The notes under the pieces were generated by a model. That model did no database searches, was not told the origin of the DNA, and worked only from the letters and a program-made list of their open reading frames with translations. Shown here piece after piece: positions 32,341 to 42,635 of a stretch of DNA of 43,246 nt; the first letter of the stretch is position 1, and the number at the start of each line of letters is the position of its first letter. The position numbers and the translations under genes are program-made. This DNA is from Candidatus Zixiibacteriota bacterium (GTDB lineage: Bacteria > Zixibacteria > MSB-5A5 > UBA10806 > 4484-95): the NCBI GenBank assembly GCA_024231855.1, contig JAAEQD010000256.1:1-43246 (forward strand), read 5' to 3'.

Positions 32341-35046
32341 ATGGGTAATGAAATACGGGATGTGAATATTATGAGTATGTTGTCGAATAATGTTGTAATG
32401 CGGATTTTGATTGGACAGGAAGCAAATATTACGCTAAGGTACACCCTTTTAGGTTTTCTATTCGGACTGACTTTTCCGATTATCAGCATTATAATAGATG
32501 CCAACTTTCAGGGCCTGGAGTACAATTTCGCGACTTTCTCGATGCTGCATCAATCAAATCCCATTCATTATATAATCGATACAGCTCCATTCTTTCTGGG
32601 CTTATTCGCCTGGTTTATCGGTCGGAATGCCCGTAAATATAAGATAGCCATGCGCGAGGCACAGGTTCAGATCGCCGAACGCGAGGCGGCCGAGTCAGCG
32701 CTTGAAGAGAGCACCGGTAAATTTTCCATATTTGCGGAGCAAAACCTTCTCAGTATTTTGATTCTTCAAGACGGAAATTTTAAATACGCCAACCAGGCGT
32801 CGTCGGATTTGCTTGAATATTCCGTGGAGGAAATGATGCGATGGGATACCAGGCAAATTTCCCTTAGAGTTCATCCCGAGGACAGGGAATTCGTTATGGA
32901 ACAAGCGCGAAAAAAAGAGGCGGGCGATACGGACGTTGTTACTACTTATCCCTTCCGCCTCATACTTAAATCTGGCAAAGTGAAATGGGTCGAGCTATAT
33001 TCGAAAGGATTTCAGTTAAGCGGAAAATCGGCTGTTTTTATTACCCTGATTGATATAACGGACCGGGAAAAGGCTGAGGAAGAGTTAAAAGCATCGGAGA
33101 AGCGGTATCGCGAGTTTTTCGAATCGCTGATTGAGGGAATAGGTTTGGTTGATGAAAATGAGATTATACTAAATTGCAATCCCGCCTACGCGGAAATATT
33201 TGAAGAGCCATCGCATAAAGATATGATCGGCAAGTGCCTGCTTGATTATATTCCTCAATCTGATCATAGCAGAATAGCAACTCAGACGGCTTACAGACGA
33301 AAAGGCAAGAAAAACTTATATGAAGTTGAAATAATTACGGCTAAGAATAATAGAAAAACTCTGCAGGTGTTTATTTCACCCCGGTTCGATAAACAGGGAA
33401 ATTATATTGCCGCCCTGGGTTCGCTTATCGATATCACCGAAAGAAAAATGGCCGAGCAAGCGCTTCGGGAAAGCGAGGAGAAATACCGCGATTTGGTGGA
33501 GAATATGAATGAAGTGGTTTTCTCGCTGGATTCGAGCGGGGTGATAAATTATATTAGCCCGGCGATCGAGCGATTTTCCCAGTACAATCCTAACGATTTA
33601 ATTGACCATAAATTAAGCGAATATATTCATGAAGATGATCGGGAAAGTTATATTGAAACCCTGTTGCGAAATATGCTGGGTCAGATTTCAACCGCGGAGT
33701 ATCGGTTTGCGGTCAAGTCCGGCGAAATCAATTGGATTCATCTATCTAACAAGCCGGTTTTCATGGGAGATAAAATCGTTGGCGTACAGGGCATATTGAA
33801 AGATATCACCGAACGCAAACTGGCCGAACAAAAACATGTCGAACTTCAGAAAAAACTGGAAGACGCCGAAAGGATGGAATCACTTGGTTTGCTGGCCGGC
33901 GGTATCGCTCACGATTTGAATAACACGCTGGGCCCTATGGTTGGCTATTCCGATTTAATACTCCAACAACTTGAAAAAGATAATCCCATGTATAAAAAAG
34001 TCGAACGTATTCAAAAAGCATCCGGGGATGCCGCCGAGGTAATCCAGGACCTGCTCTCTATGGCCCGAAGAGGTCGTTATGAGATGGAAACCATGAATCT
34101 CAATGATGTTATTCGGGCATACCTGGAATCGCCGGGCTACTTGAAACTGGCCCGGGATAATCCCGGTGTCGAATTAACGACGAGTTTAAATAATAATGCG
34201 GCTACAATAAGGGGCTCGGCTCCGCATCTTTCGAAAGTAGTAATGAACCTGATTGTAAACGCTTATGATGCTATGCCGGAAGGCGGTTTGCTCGCGCTTG
34301 AAACATCCCTGGGGTCTTCAGAGACGACACCCCGCGGGACATCCGAAAAAGCCCATGGCGAATATTTTGTGTTCAAAGTCAGCGATACCGGATCGGGCAT
34401 AAAGCCTGATGATATCGATAAAATATTCGAACCGTACTATTCCAGTAAAAAAATGGGCGCCAGCGGAAGCGGCCTGGGATTGTCAGTTGTTCATGGGGTT
34501 TTAAAAGATCACGGGGGTTATAGCGATGTTCGCTCTGAAGTTGGCCAGGGCACGGAATTCTATCTTTACTTCCCGCTGACAGATGAGAAAATTAGCAGAG
34601 ATATTCCGAAAGGGGGCAATTACAAGGGCGATGAAACCATTCTGATTGTCGATGATGCCTGGGAACAGAGGGAGATTATGACCGCCCTCCTGTCCAGTTT
34701 GAATTATAACGTGATAACCGCGGTCAATGGCCGGGATTCTCTGAAAATACTGGAAAAGGAAGATGCTGATTTGGTAATTCTGGATATGATCATGGAAAAG
34801 GACTTCGACGGTCTCGATACGTATAGAGAAATTATCAAACTCAAGCCAGCGCAGAAGGCGATCGTAATTAGCGGCTTTTCGGCTACAGATCGAGTAAAAG
34901 AGATGCAAAAGCTGGGAGCCGGAGCTTTCGTGAAAAAACCTTTTACCCGCAATGATATCGGCAAAGCTGTCAGACAAGAGCTTAATGCCGATTCTCGCGA
35001 AATGAACTCCTCAAAACAGGCTGATACTCGATCAATCGTCGGCTGA
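32341..35046 (+). CDS. Hybrid multi-PAS sensor histidine kinase with receiver domain
   Basis: A 901-residue protein. Two membrane helices lie near the N terminus (TLLGFLFGLTFPIISIIID and APFFLGLFAWFIG). Three PAS/PAC units follow at about 125-245, 250-370 and 375-500, each ending in an ITDRE- or ITERK-type PAC. The kinase core has His524 in GGIAHDLNN and a HATPase with DTGSGIKPDD and GASGSGLGLSVVHG. A C-terminal receiver domain has phospho-acceptor Asp815 and Lys865 (FVKKPF). An ATG at 32371 is an alternative start. No cognate output protein is adjacent, so phosphotransfer must go to a distant partner. Confidence 0.92.
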   Translation: MGNEIRDVNIMSMLSNNVVMRILIGQEANITLRYTLLGFLFGLTFPIISIIIDANFQGLEYNFATFSMLHQSNPIHYIIDTAPFFLGLFAWFIGRNARKYKIAMREAQVQIAEREAAESALEESTGKFSIFAEQNLLSILILQDGNFKYANQASSDLLEYSVEEMMRWDTRQISLRVHPEDREFVMEQARKKEAGDTDVVTTYPFRLILKSGKVKWVELYSKGFQLSGKSAVFITLIDITDREKAEEELKASEKRYREFFESLIEGIGLVDENEIILNCNPAYAEIFEEPSHKDMIGKCLLDYIPQSDHSRIATQTAYRRKGKKNLYEVEIITAKNNRKTLQVFISPRFDKQGNYIAALGSLIDITERKMAEQALRESEEKYRDLVENMNEVVFSLDSSGVINYISPAIERFSQYNPNDLIDHKLSEYIHEDDRESYIETLLRNMLGQISTAEYRFAVKSGEINWIHLSNKPVFMGDKIVGVQGILKDITERKLAEQKHVELQKKLEDAERMESLGLLAGGIAHDLNNTLGPMVGYSDLILQQLEKDNPMYKKVERIQKASGDAAEVIQDLLSMARRGRYEMETMNLNDVIRAYLESPGYLKLARDNPGVELTTSLNNNAATIRGSAPHLSKVVMNLIVNAYDAMPEGGLLALETSLGSSETTPRGTSEKAHGEYFVFKVSDTGSGIKPDDIDKIFEPYYSSKKMGASGSGLGLSVVHGVLKDHGGYSDVRSEVGQGTEFYLYFPLTDEKISRDIPKGGNYKGDETILIVDDAWEQREIMTALLSSLNYNVITAVNGRDSLKILEKEDADLVILDMIMEKDFDGLDTYREIIKLKPAQKAIVISGFSATDRVKEMQKLGAGAFVKKPFTRNDIGKAVRQELNADSREMNSSKQADTRSIVG

Positions 35047-35466
35047 AGATCGCTTGGAATAATAAGCGATATCCTCGGCATATATATAACCCGCTTTTTT
35101 GAAAGCGGCGAAAGATGCCGTGTTGTCACCCTCGATTAAGGCAGCTATCACTTTTAGTCCCAGACCAAGCAGGAATTTCTCGCATTCCTTGATCATTATA
35201 TCGCCTAATCCCTGCCGCCTGTATTCAGGCGCAATTGCCAGCCGATTAATCCAGCCCTTACGGCCATCCGATGTTCCTAATATGGCGCCGATAAGCTTAC
35301 CGCTGTCCAGCATCCCCAAAAAGCAGGTTTCGACTCTTGTCATCTCTTCAGCGATAGTTTTCCGGGCGTCCCGGCCTTTCGGCCGGCATGGCAAATCGCA
35401 TCTCCGCCAAAGCTTTATCAGGTTGTCGTAGTCGGTAATTTCAAGCGAACGGATTTCATATTTCAT
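35032..35466 (-). CDS. GNAT-family N-acetyltransferase
   Basis: A 144-residue single-domain GNAT protein. The acetyl-CoA pyrophosphate loop is in RLAIAPEYRRQGLGDIMIKECEKFL, and the last strands hold VIAALIEGDNTASFAAFKKAGY. It is RimI-like in size, but the substrate is unknown. Its 3' end overlaps the 3' end of the hybrid kinase by 15 bases (35032-35046), so the two transcripts converge and overlap. Confidence 0.9.
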   Translation of the reverse strand: MKYEIRSLEITDYDNLIKLWRRCDLPCRPKGRDARKTIAEEMTRVETCFLGMLDSGKLIGAILGTSDGRKGWINRLAIAPEYRRQGLGDIMIKECEKFLLGLGLKVIAALIEGDNTASFAAFKKAGYIYAEDIAYYSKRSSADD

Positions 35467-35651
35467 GACGGTTCCCTTATTCTGAACTTGTACGCTTTTA
35501 GCATAAAGGCTAATTTTAAATCAGTCAAGCCCGAATTTCATCGGGTATGATCAAAGAAAGGGGCATGTAACTTTTGATACCATTTTACGTAGATTAATAT
35601 AGATTGATCAGGGCGAGTGTCTGGATATTTAAAAAGCGTAAGGAGATACAA

Positions 35652-36833
35652 ATGAATCGGTTAGTTCGAATAATAGTTATATTATTGGCTATCACAAGCG
35701 TAGTCATTGCCGGGGACACGATTGAGGAAAGTTTCGAAATTTCACCGGGCGAGCTACTAGAGATGGATTTGGAGACCGGGGGATCGATCGCTATTGTCGG
35801 CTGGGATAAGAATGAGGTTTCGGTAAAGGTATATCTAAGCGGCCGCGATTGGGAAGATTGCGAGGTCGAATTCGATAAAAAGTCATCCGGCCTCGAAATC
35901 ATTTCGCGCTATGATTCTTACCGACGCAATAAAAATGCCCGGGTCGAATTCGAAATCCAGGTCCCGAATAAATTCGATTTGGATTTGGAAACCAACGGTG
36001 GAACTATCGAACTGGATAATATCGAGGGAAATCTGCAGGGGAAAACTCTCGGCGGCAGCCTCGATTTTCAAAATCTGACAGGCGATTTATATTTCCGAAC
36101 CAACGGCGGCAGTATAGACTGCTCCAATATCAAGGGTGAAGCCGACCTGAAAACCAATGGCGGCAGCATTACTTGTTCCGATTCGGAAATCAACGGCCGG
36201 GCGCATACCAACGGCGGCAGTGTTAGGATGCGAAATGTAGCCGGTGATTTTAAATGCACCACTAACGGCGGCCGAGTGATTTATGATAATGACGAGGATT
36301 TTAAGGGTAAATCGTCTAACGATGTAATTCGGATAAAAACAATGGGTGGAAGTATTGATGTAGTCGAGGCCCCGCTGGGCGCTGATGTTCATACTAACGG
36401 CGGCGATATCGAGATTAAATCGGCCGGCGAATTTGTGAAAGCCCATACCAATGGCGGCGATATATATATCGGGCAAGTCGATGGTTGGGTGGATGTTGAT
36501 ACATATGGCGGCGATATTACTGTGGCCGTTACCGGTGATGGGACTGAATCGGGGAAAGATATCGAGATGCGTTCCAACAACGGTGAAATCGAACTGACTC
36601 TTCCCGCCAATTTCTCGGGAGAATTCGATATCGAATTGGCCTATACCAAGCGAGGCCGGAGACAATACAAAATTATCAGCGACTTCGATTTAAAAACTCG
36701 GGAATCCGATGACTGGGACTATGATCGAGGGTCGCCGCGTAAATATATCGATGGTACCGGCGTTGTTGGCGATGGCAAAAACAAGGTCAGAATAACAACT
36801 ATAAACGGCGATATTATTATTAAAAAGGATTAA
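35652..36833 (+). CDS. Secreted DUF4097-type beta-repeat protein
   Basis: A 393-residue exported protein. The start at 35652 is fixed by AAGGAG seven bases upstream and by a signal peptide (MNRLVRIIVILLAITSVVIAG) that an earlier in-frame ATG at 35604 would bury. The mature protein is a ladder of about 20-residue units with TNGGxI or HTNGGDI turns, of the kind predicted to form a stacked beta solenoid (DUF4097). The central part, about residues 110-320, has at least nine such turns. The role is unknown: cell-surface or adhesin-like functions have been proposed for the family. It stands alone with its own ribosome-binding site. Confidence 0.85.
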   Translation: MNRLVRIIVILLAITSVVIAGDTIEESFEISPGELLEMDLETGGSIAIVGWDKNEVSVKVYLSGRDWEDCEVEFDKKSSGLEIISRYDSYRRNKNARVEFEIQVPNKFDLDLETNGGTIELDNIEGNLQGKTLGGSLDFQNLTGDLYFRTNGGSIDCSNIKGEADLKTNGGSITCSDSEINGRAHTNGGSVRMRNVAGDFKCTTNGGRVIYDNDEDFKGKSSNDVIRIKTMGGSIDVVEAPLGADVHTNGGDIEIKSAGEFVKAHTNGGDIYIGQVDGWVDVDTYGGDITVAVTGDGTESGKDIEMRSNNGEIELTLPANFSGEFDIELAYTKRGRRQYKIISDFDLKTRESDDWDYDRGSPRKYIDGTGVVGDGKNKVRITTINGDIIIKKD

Positions 36834-36908
36834 TCGTCGATTGGGGATCAAATAAATTTTAGATCTACTCTATAAATCTATAATTGTCGCTTTTCTTTAG
36901 AAAGTTTC

Positions 36909-36936
36909 TTGTCAATTTCTGGAAAATGTTTATATT
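36909..36936 (+). promoter_or_regulatory. Promoter for the GT39-like gene
   Basis: TTGTCA (36909-36914), a 16-base spacer ending in TGTT, and TATATT (36931-36936). There is a long leader of about 130 bases to the start. Confidence 0.55.
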
Positions 36937-37069
36937 AATCAAAGAGGCTGACTACATCAGCAATTAGTTTAGCAACAGGTCAACGCATTATTAATCCGAC
37001 AACGGCTTATTCAAAAAATTTGTAGTCCTGTAATTAATCTGTCTAGGCACGATTTTTCGAGGCAGAATT

Positions 37070-38968
37070 ATGGCACATGCAAGAATACCGAGTCGAAATC
37101 GTTTGTTGCCGTTTATACTGATTATTTTTTCCGCGGCATTGATAATCAGACTTATCTACGTGCATCAATTAAGCGCCATGCCGACATTCGATTTGCCGAT
37201 AATGGATGAGGGCTATCATCTGGAGTTAGCCCAACAGATTAACTCGGCTGAAGGTTTGCCCGATGAGCCTTTTTTTCGGGCGCCATTGTATCCTTATTTC
37301 CTGGCTTTAATCACCAACATTGCCGATGGTTCGATGGCAACGGCCAGGGTAATTCAGGTAGTTCTTGGATCGTTGTTGCCGGTTTTGGTTTTTGCGGTGG
37401 GATTGAGATTTTTCAGCCGGCGGATAGCCCTGATTGGCGCGGGCTTGGCGGTGTTTTATCCAACCTTTATTTATTATGACGCATCACTTCTTATAACCTT
37501 TTTAATCACTATATTGACTGCGCTATTGGTCTATCAGCTTTATCGAACACAGGAGAAGCCGGAACTGGATAATTTTATTATCGCCGGATTGATATTGGGT
37601 GTAGCCGGCCTGGCCCGACCCAATATTCTGCTAATGGGGCCGGCTTTAGTAATATGGCTCTGGATTATGATTGTCCCGAAACTGGGGCGAAAGAAGGCAA
37701 TAGCTTACTACGCCGCGATGGCGACCGCTTGTATCCTGATGATTTCACCTGTCACGATACGCAATTATGTGGTCGCCAACGATTTTACCTTTATCTCATG
37801 GCAGGGAGGTTTTAATTTCTACCTCGGTAATAATCAGGCAGCCGATGGCTGGTCGGCGACCGCGCCTGGTATTGATCGCGGTTGGCAAAGCGGCTACCGC
37901 GAAGCAATCGCGACTGCCGAATCAGAAACGCGGCGTCCGCTTAAACGATCCGAAATCTCTGATTATTGGTATGGCAGAACTTTCGACGAAATCGGAAATA
38001 GTCCCGGCAATTTTATTCTACTTCTGTTCAAGAAATTAAGATATGTAATTAATGGTTATGAAATTCCGAATAATCAACATCTGTACCTGGCTCGATCCTT
38101 TAGTCCTATTATTAAATCGTTAATGTTTTCCAAGCCGATATTTTTCCCCTATGGCATCCTGGCCCCATTGGCTATTATCGGGTTTATTCTATCTGTAAAG
38201 TATTGGCGAAAATTCCTCATATTGTACTTGTTATTAGGCTCATATACGTTATCGCTGGTACTGTTTTTTGTATGTGCCAGATTCCGTCAACCGTTATTAC
38301 CCTTTCTCATAATTTTCGCGGTTTTCGGGATTCAGCAATCTTTAATTTATTTTAAGAAGCGACATACATTGAAGATTGCAATTATATCGGCGGCTTTCGT
38401 TCTGCTAGTAATTGAAAGCAACCACCGAATAATCAATCTAAGCGAAAGCCAGGTCGAGGCCGATAATCAATATTTGCTTGGCTCCAGCTATCTGACACAT
38501 TTCAAGCAGAAATACGGCTCGGGGTATCAATCGTTAAACCCCAAATTAACCGAGGAAATTATCATGGCCAAAAAGCACCTTCACCTGGCGCTTGAAGCCA
38601 ATCCTTCTCATGCCCTGGCCTATAATGATCTGGGTACAATCGCTATAAGATCCGAACAACCTGAAAAAGCCGAAAATTATTTCAACAAAGCGATAAATGC
38701 CGATCCATTCGCCTACCAATCGTATATTAACTATGCCAAAGTATTGGCCTTACAAAATTCGCCCGAAAAAGCCCTCGATATCCTGAGTTTGGCCGGTAGA
38801 AGATTTCCCCACAATGAAGAAGTTCAATATAATCTTGGCCATCTTTGTCTGGAGATGGGACTTCTGGAACAAGCTAACAACGCTTTGAAGAAGGCACTGG
38901 CTATTAATCCGGGAAATGTCAGAGCCCGTGATATGAATACCTACGTTTTAGCCAAAATGAATCAATGA
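37070..38968 (+). CDS. GT39-like membrane glycosyltransferase with C-terminal TPRs
   Basis: A 632-residue protein. The first 460 residues are polytopic (about ten hydrophobic segments) and resemble the PMT/ArnT (GT39, GT-C fold) family: an acidic motif just after helix 1 (LPIMDEGYHLELAQ), FFRAPLYPYFLAL, GLARPNILLMGPAL and an HP-free lumenal loop. These enzymes move sugars from lipid carriers to protein or lipid acceptors. The last 160 residues are TPRs (AYNDLGTIAIRSEQPEKAENYFNKA, YNLGHLCLEMGLLEQA), probably for acceptor or partner binding. GAGG precedes the ATG. No other glycan gene is adjacent. Confidence 0.85.
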   Translation: MAHARIPSRNRLLPFILIIFSAALIIRLIYVHQLSAMPTFDLPIMDEGYHLELAQQINSAEGLPDEPFFRAPLYPYFLALITNIADGSMATARVIQVVLGSLLPVLVFAVGLRFFSRRIALIGAGLAVFYPTFIYYDASLLITFLITILTALLVYQLYRTQEKPELDNFIIAGLILGVAGLARPNILLMGPALVIWLWIMIVPKLGRKKAIAYYAAMATACILMISPVTIRNYVVANDFTFISWQGGFNFYLGNNQAADGWSATAPGIDRGWQSGYREAIATAESETRRPLKRSEISDYWYGRTFDEIGNSPGNFILLLFKKLRYVINGYEIPNNQHLYLARSFSPIIKSLMFSKPIFFPYGILAPLAIIGFILSVKYWRKFLILYLLLGSYTLSLVLFFVCARFRQPLLPFLIIFAVFGIQQSLIYFKKRHTLKIAIISAAFVLLVIESNHRIINLSESQVEADNQYLLGSSYLTHFKQKYGSGYQSLNPKLTEEIIMAKKHLHLALEANPSHALAYNDLGTIAIRSEQPEKAENYFNKAINADPFAYQSYINYAKVLALQNSPEKALDILSLAGRRFPHNEEVQYNLGHLCLEMGLLEQANNALKKALAINPGNVRARDMNTYVLAKMNQ

Positions 38969-39084
38969 TGGGGTAGCTGTCGCACTATTTTCTTCTTTGC
39001 CTTAAACTTACGAGATATCCGAACCGAAACATATAAAATGGTCTATTATCCCCTTTTGCCAAAATGGTCTTTGAAGAAAAGTTC

Positions 39085-39112
39085 TTGGTGAATAGTACTT
39101 TTATTGTATATT
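39085..39112 (+). promoter_or_regulatory. Promoter for the secreted carboxypeptidase gene
   Basis: TTGGTG (39085-39090), a 16-base spacer and TATATT (39107-39112), about 72 bases before the start. Confidence 0.5.
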
Positions 39113-39184
39113 TAGCCTGAAAGCAAATTGCTTCCAAAGACTTGAGGGGAGATAGTCAAAGCAATATTAAACTGCGGAGGTCTT

Positions 39185-42100
39185 ATGTTCAGGGTCGCAA
39201 TTGTTGCGATTATCTCAAGTCTATTACTTACAATCAGTTTACAAGCCCAACCTAACGAGGTTTACTTTAAATTCGAATATGAAACCCGGAAAGAGTTGGC
39301 CGAGCTAACCAGATTAATATCAATCGCCAATGTCAAAGACAACACGATATACGCTTATGCCAATAACGATCAATTCGATCATTTCAAGACCCTGGGCTAT
39401 GATTATACGGTGCTGCCTCATCCCAGCTCATTGAATACTCCGAGAATGGCCGATGACAAAGACGCCATCCTGGATTGGGACGCCTATCCGACTTATACCG
39501 CCTACCTTAGCATGATGGATGATTATCAAAGAATATATCCTGGCTTGTGCGAGATAGTAAATATCGGCACCACTGTTGAAGGTCGTCAGTTGCTTTTCGC
39601 CAGGCTATCCGCCAATATCGATACCGAAGAAGACGAGCCGGAGGTTATGTATTCATCTTCCATGCATGGGAATGAAACAACCGGTTATGTCCTGATGCTT
39701 CGCATGATCGATTATCTCCTCTCGAATTATGGCACAGATGCGCAGATAACTTACTTGTTGGATAACTCGGAGATCTGGATCAATCCATTGGCCAATCCGG
39801 ATGGCACTTACGCGGGCGGAAATCATACAGTCAATGATGCCACTCGATCGAATTCCAATGGCGTCGATCTAAATCGTAATTTCGCCGATCCCGATGATGG
39901 GCCTCATCCCGATGGTTATGCCTGGCAGCCTGAAACTATCGCCATGATGGACTTTTTCGATGTGCAATCGTTTGTCATATCGGCGAATATGCATGGCGGC
40001 GTCGAAGTGCTCAACTACCCCTGGGACACCTGGGCGAGACTTCATCCCGATAATAACTGGTGGATCGATGTCTGCCGCGAATATGCCGATTCGGCGCAGG
40101 CCAATAGCCCCTCCGGATATATGACCTACTTGAATAACGGTATTACCAACGGCTACGCCTGGTACCCGGTTTCCGGCGGCCGTCAGGACTATATTAATTA
40201 CTGGAGAGGTTGCCGCGAGGTTACGCTTGAATTATCGGATGATTATATCCTTCCGGAATACCTACTGCCAGAATACTGGGATTACAACCGGGGAGCCTTA
40301 ATGACATATATGGAGCAGGCTTTTTACGGTATCCGGGGTATCGTTACCGATTCAGAAACCGGCTTGCCCATTCAGGCTACAATATCGGTTATCGGTCACG
40401 ATGCCGACAGCTCCGAAGTCTATACCGATCCCGATATCGGCGATTATCATCGCATGATCGAAGCCGGTACTTACAGTTTGCGTTTCACCTCGCTGGGTTA
40501 TATTCAGCAGACAGTCACCGGAATAACCGCAATTGACAGAAATACAATTATAGTCAATGTCGCGCTGGAGCCACTATCGGATGATCCGATTCTTCAATTT
40601 TACAATCATGATGCCGGTCAGGTTGATTCCGGCGATTCAGTCGCCATGTCGATTACGCTGGTAAATAACGGCGGCGGCAATGCCAATAGCATTAACGCTA
40701 CGCTTTCGACTGAAGATGAATATGCAGCCATATTTCAGTCTTCATCATCATATCCCAATATATCCGCTCTGGGCGGCACCGGCGCTTCGAATTCCGATTA
40801 TGAATTTCACGTTTCCTATACCTGTCCCGAAGCTCACCTGGTTCCTTTCAGGCTCGATATAACCGCCGATGGCGGCTACGTGGACAGCGCGTTTTTCAAT
40901 ATCCTGGTTAACGTTGAAGTCGAAGATTTTGAATCTGGCGATTTCTTGACTTACCCCTGGCAAATGCAGGGCGATGCTGACTGGGCTATAACTTCAAGCG
41001 ACGTCTACGAGGGTGTATATTCCGCCAAATCAGGATCGATTACCCATTACGACAATTCGGTTATGTTAGTTCAATACGAGGTAACATCTCCGGATACCAT
41101 ATCGTTTTACTATAAAGTTTCCTCCGAGCCCACCTATGACTTCCTGAGATTTTATATCGATACTCAAATGATGGATGAGTGGTCCGGTGAGGTTGGCTGG
41201 GAGCAAGCTGTTTATCCCGTTAGTGAAGGGATTCACACATTTAAATGGGAATATGAAAAAGACCGGTCTGTCAGCGATGGCGGCGATTGCGGCTGGATCG
41301 ATTATATAGAATTTCCAACCAACAGGCAGGTAGTTGAAATTGTAACCACATTTTTACCTGACTGGACGATTGATCAGCCTTACTCTCAGCAGCTCGAGGC
41401 CTCAGGCGGAGCCGGCGAATTAACCTGGAGCGATTTCGGCAATGACTTGGCAGGCACGGGCTTAAGCCTGACGTCGACGGGCCTGGTTACCGGCACTCCA
41501 TCCTCGGCGGGTCCGATAAACTTTACCGCGCGCGTTGAAGATCAATCCAGTGACAGCGATGACAGGCAATTCGAATTCAGTATAAATCCGGCTCTGTTGA
41601 TAACTACCGATGATTTGCCTGACTGGACCGCCGACCATCCATATTCTCAGCAATTGCAGTCAACCGGCGGGACCGGGGAGAAGGTGTGGTCCGATGATGG
41701 TGATAGTTTGGACGGCACCGGCTTGACCTTGTCGTCGACGGGTCTCGTTTCTGGTACGCCATTATCGGCGGGCGCGATTAGCTTCACCGCCTCAATCGAA
41801 GACGCGACCGGGGCTTCCGATAATGCGCTATTCGATTTTACGATTAATAACGCTTTGCTGATTACAACCGAGTCCCTGCCCGATTGGACTGTGGGGATTT
41901 TCTATTCATATCAACTGGAAGCTACAGGCGGAACAGGCAGTAATACCTGGACCGATTTAAACGGTGATTTGGCCGAAACAGACTTGACCATTTCCGATGG
42001 CGGGCTGCTGGTAGGCGTACCGACGGCTGTCGGACCGATCAGTTTCACTGCCAATATCGAGGATGAGATCGGCGCCTCGGATCAACAGCCATTGGATTTC

Positions 42101-42613
42101 ACTATTAACACGACGCCGCTGATTACCACAGACTTTTTGCCGAATGGACATGTGGGTGGGGCTTATTCATTCCAACTTGATGCCACCGGTGGCACCGGCA
42201 TGCTAACCTGGGCCGATTCTGAGGGCGATCTGGAGGGTACGGGTCTGGCTCTTTCCTCCGATGGGCTGCTTACGGGAACTCCCGCTAATGACGATTTAAT
42301 AACCTTTACGGCTATCGTAACCGATGTGCCGGGTGCCGAAGACATCCAGGAGTTCAGCCTAGTAGTAGAATATTCATTTATCGCCGGTGACGCTAATGGC
42401 GACGGCATGGTTATCGGTTCGGATGTTACCTACCTGGTTCAGTATTTCCGGGGCCAGAACGATCCACCTGATCCGCTACTTGCCGGTGATGCCAACGGCG
42501 ACTGTCTGGTAATCGGTTCGGATGTTACCTACCTTATAACCTATTTCAGGGGGCTTGGCGAGCCACCGGTTTATGGCGATTGCCCGCCGCCAGCCTTCCT
42601 AAGAGGGCAATAG
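39185..42613 (+). CDS. Secreted M14 zinc carboxypeptidase with Ig-like repeats and dockerin-like end
   Basis: A 1142-residue exported peptidase. A signal peptide ends near LQAQP. The M14 catalytic domain (about 90-385) has zinc ligands His161 and Glu164 (MHGNET) and His270 (NMHGG), the Arg of LNRNF and the catalytic Glu349 (TLELS). A carboxypeptidase regulatory-like beta domain follows (about 387-460), then a CARDB-like and jelly-roll-like segment, four putative-Ig repeats of about 86 residues (LPDWT...TGTP...FTA motifs, 41336-42370), and finally two calcium-loop repeats (GDANGDGMVIGSDVTYL and GDANGDCLVIGSDVTYL), each followed by YFRG. GGAGG precedes the ATG. It probably degrades peptides outside the cell. 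Confidence 0.93.
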   Translation: MFRVAIVAIISSLLLTISLQAQPNEVYFKFEYETRKELAELTRLISIANVKDNTIYAYANNDQFDHFKTLGYDYTVLPHPSSLNTPRMADDKDAILDWDAYPTYTAYLSMMDDYQRIYPGLCEIVNIGTTVEGRQLLFARLSANIDTEEDEPEVMYSSSMHGNETTGYVLMLRMIDYLLSNYGTDAQITYLLDNSEIWINPLANPDGTYAGGNHTVNDATRSNSNGVDLNRNFADPDDGPHPDGYAWQPETIAMMDFFDVQSFVISANMHGGVEVLNYPWDTWARLHPDNNWWIDVCREYADSAQANSPSGYMTYLNNGITNGYAWYPVSGGRQDYINYWRGCREVTLELSDDYILPEYLLPEYWDYNRGALMTYMEQAFYGIRGIVTDSETGLPIQATISVIGHDADSSEVYTDPDIGDYHRMIEAGTYSLRFTSLGYIQQTVTGITAIDRNTIIVNVALEPLSDDPILQFYNHDAGQVDSGDSVAMSITLVNNGGGNANSINATLSTEDEYAAIFQSSSSYPNISALGGTGASNSDYEFHVSYTCPEAHLVPFRLDITADGGYVDSAFFNILVNVEVEDFESGDFLTYPWQMQGDADWAITSSDVYEGVYSAKSGSITHYDNSVMLVQYEVTSPDTISFYYKVSSEPTYDFLRFYIDTQMMDEWSGEVGWEQAVYPVSEGIHTFKWEYEKDRSVSDGGDCGWIDYIEFPTNRQVVEIVTTFLPDWTIDQPYSQQLEASGGAGELTWSDFGNDLAGTGLSLTSTGLVTGTPSSAGPINFTARVEDQSSDSDDRQFEFSINPALLITTDDLPDWTADHPYSQQLQSTGGTGEKVWSDDGDSLDGTGLTLSSTGLVSGTPLSAGAISFTASIEDATGASDNALFDFTINNALLITTESLPDWTVGIFYSYQLEATGGTGSNTWTDLNGDLAETDLTISDGGLLVGVPTAVGPISFTANIEDEIGASDQQPLDFTINTTPLITTDFLPNGHVGGAYSFQLDATGGTGMLTWADSEGDLEGTGLALSSDGLLTGTPANDDLITFTAIVTDVPGAEDIQEFSLVVEYSFIAGDANGDGMVIGSDVTYLVQYFRGQNDPPDPLLAGDANGDCLVIGSDVTYLITYFRGLGEPPVYGDCPPPAFLRGQ

Positions 42614-42635
42614 CCGAAAATTGATCAAGTACTAT

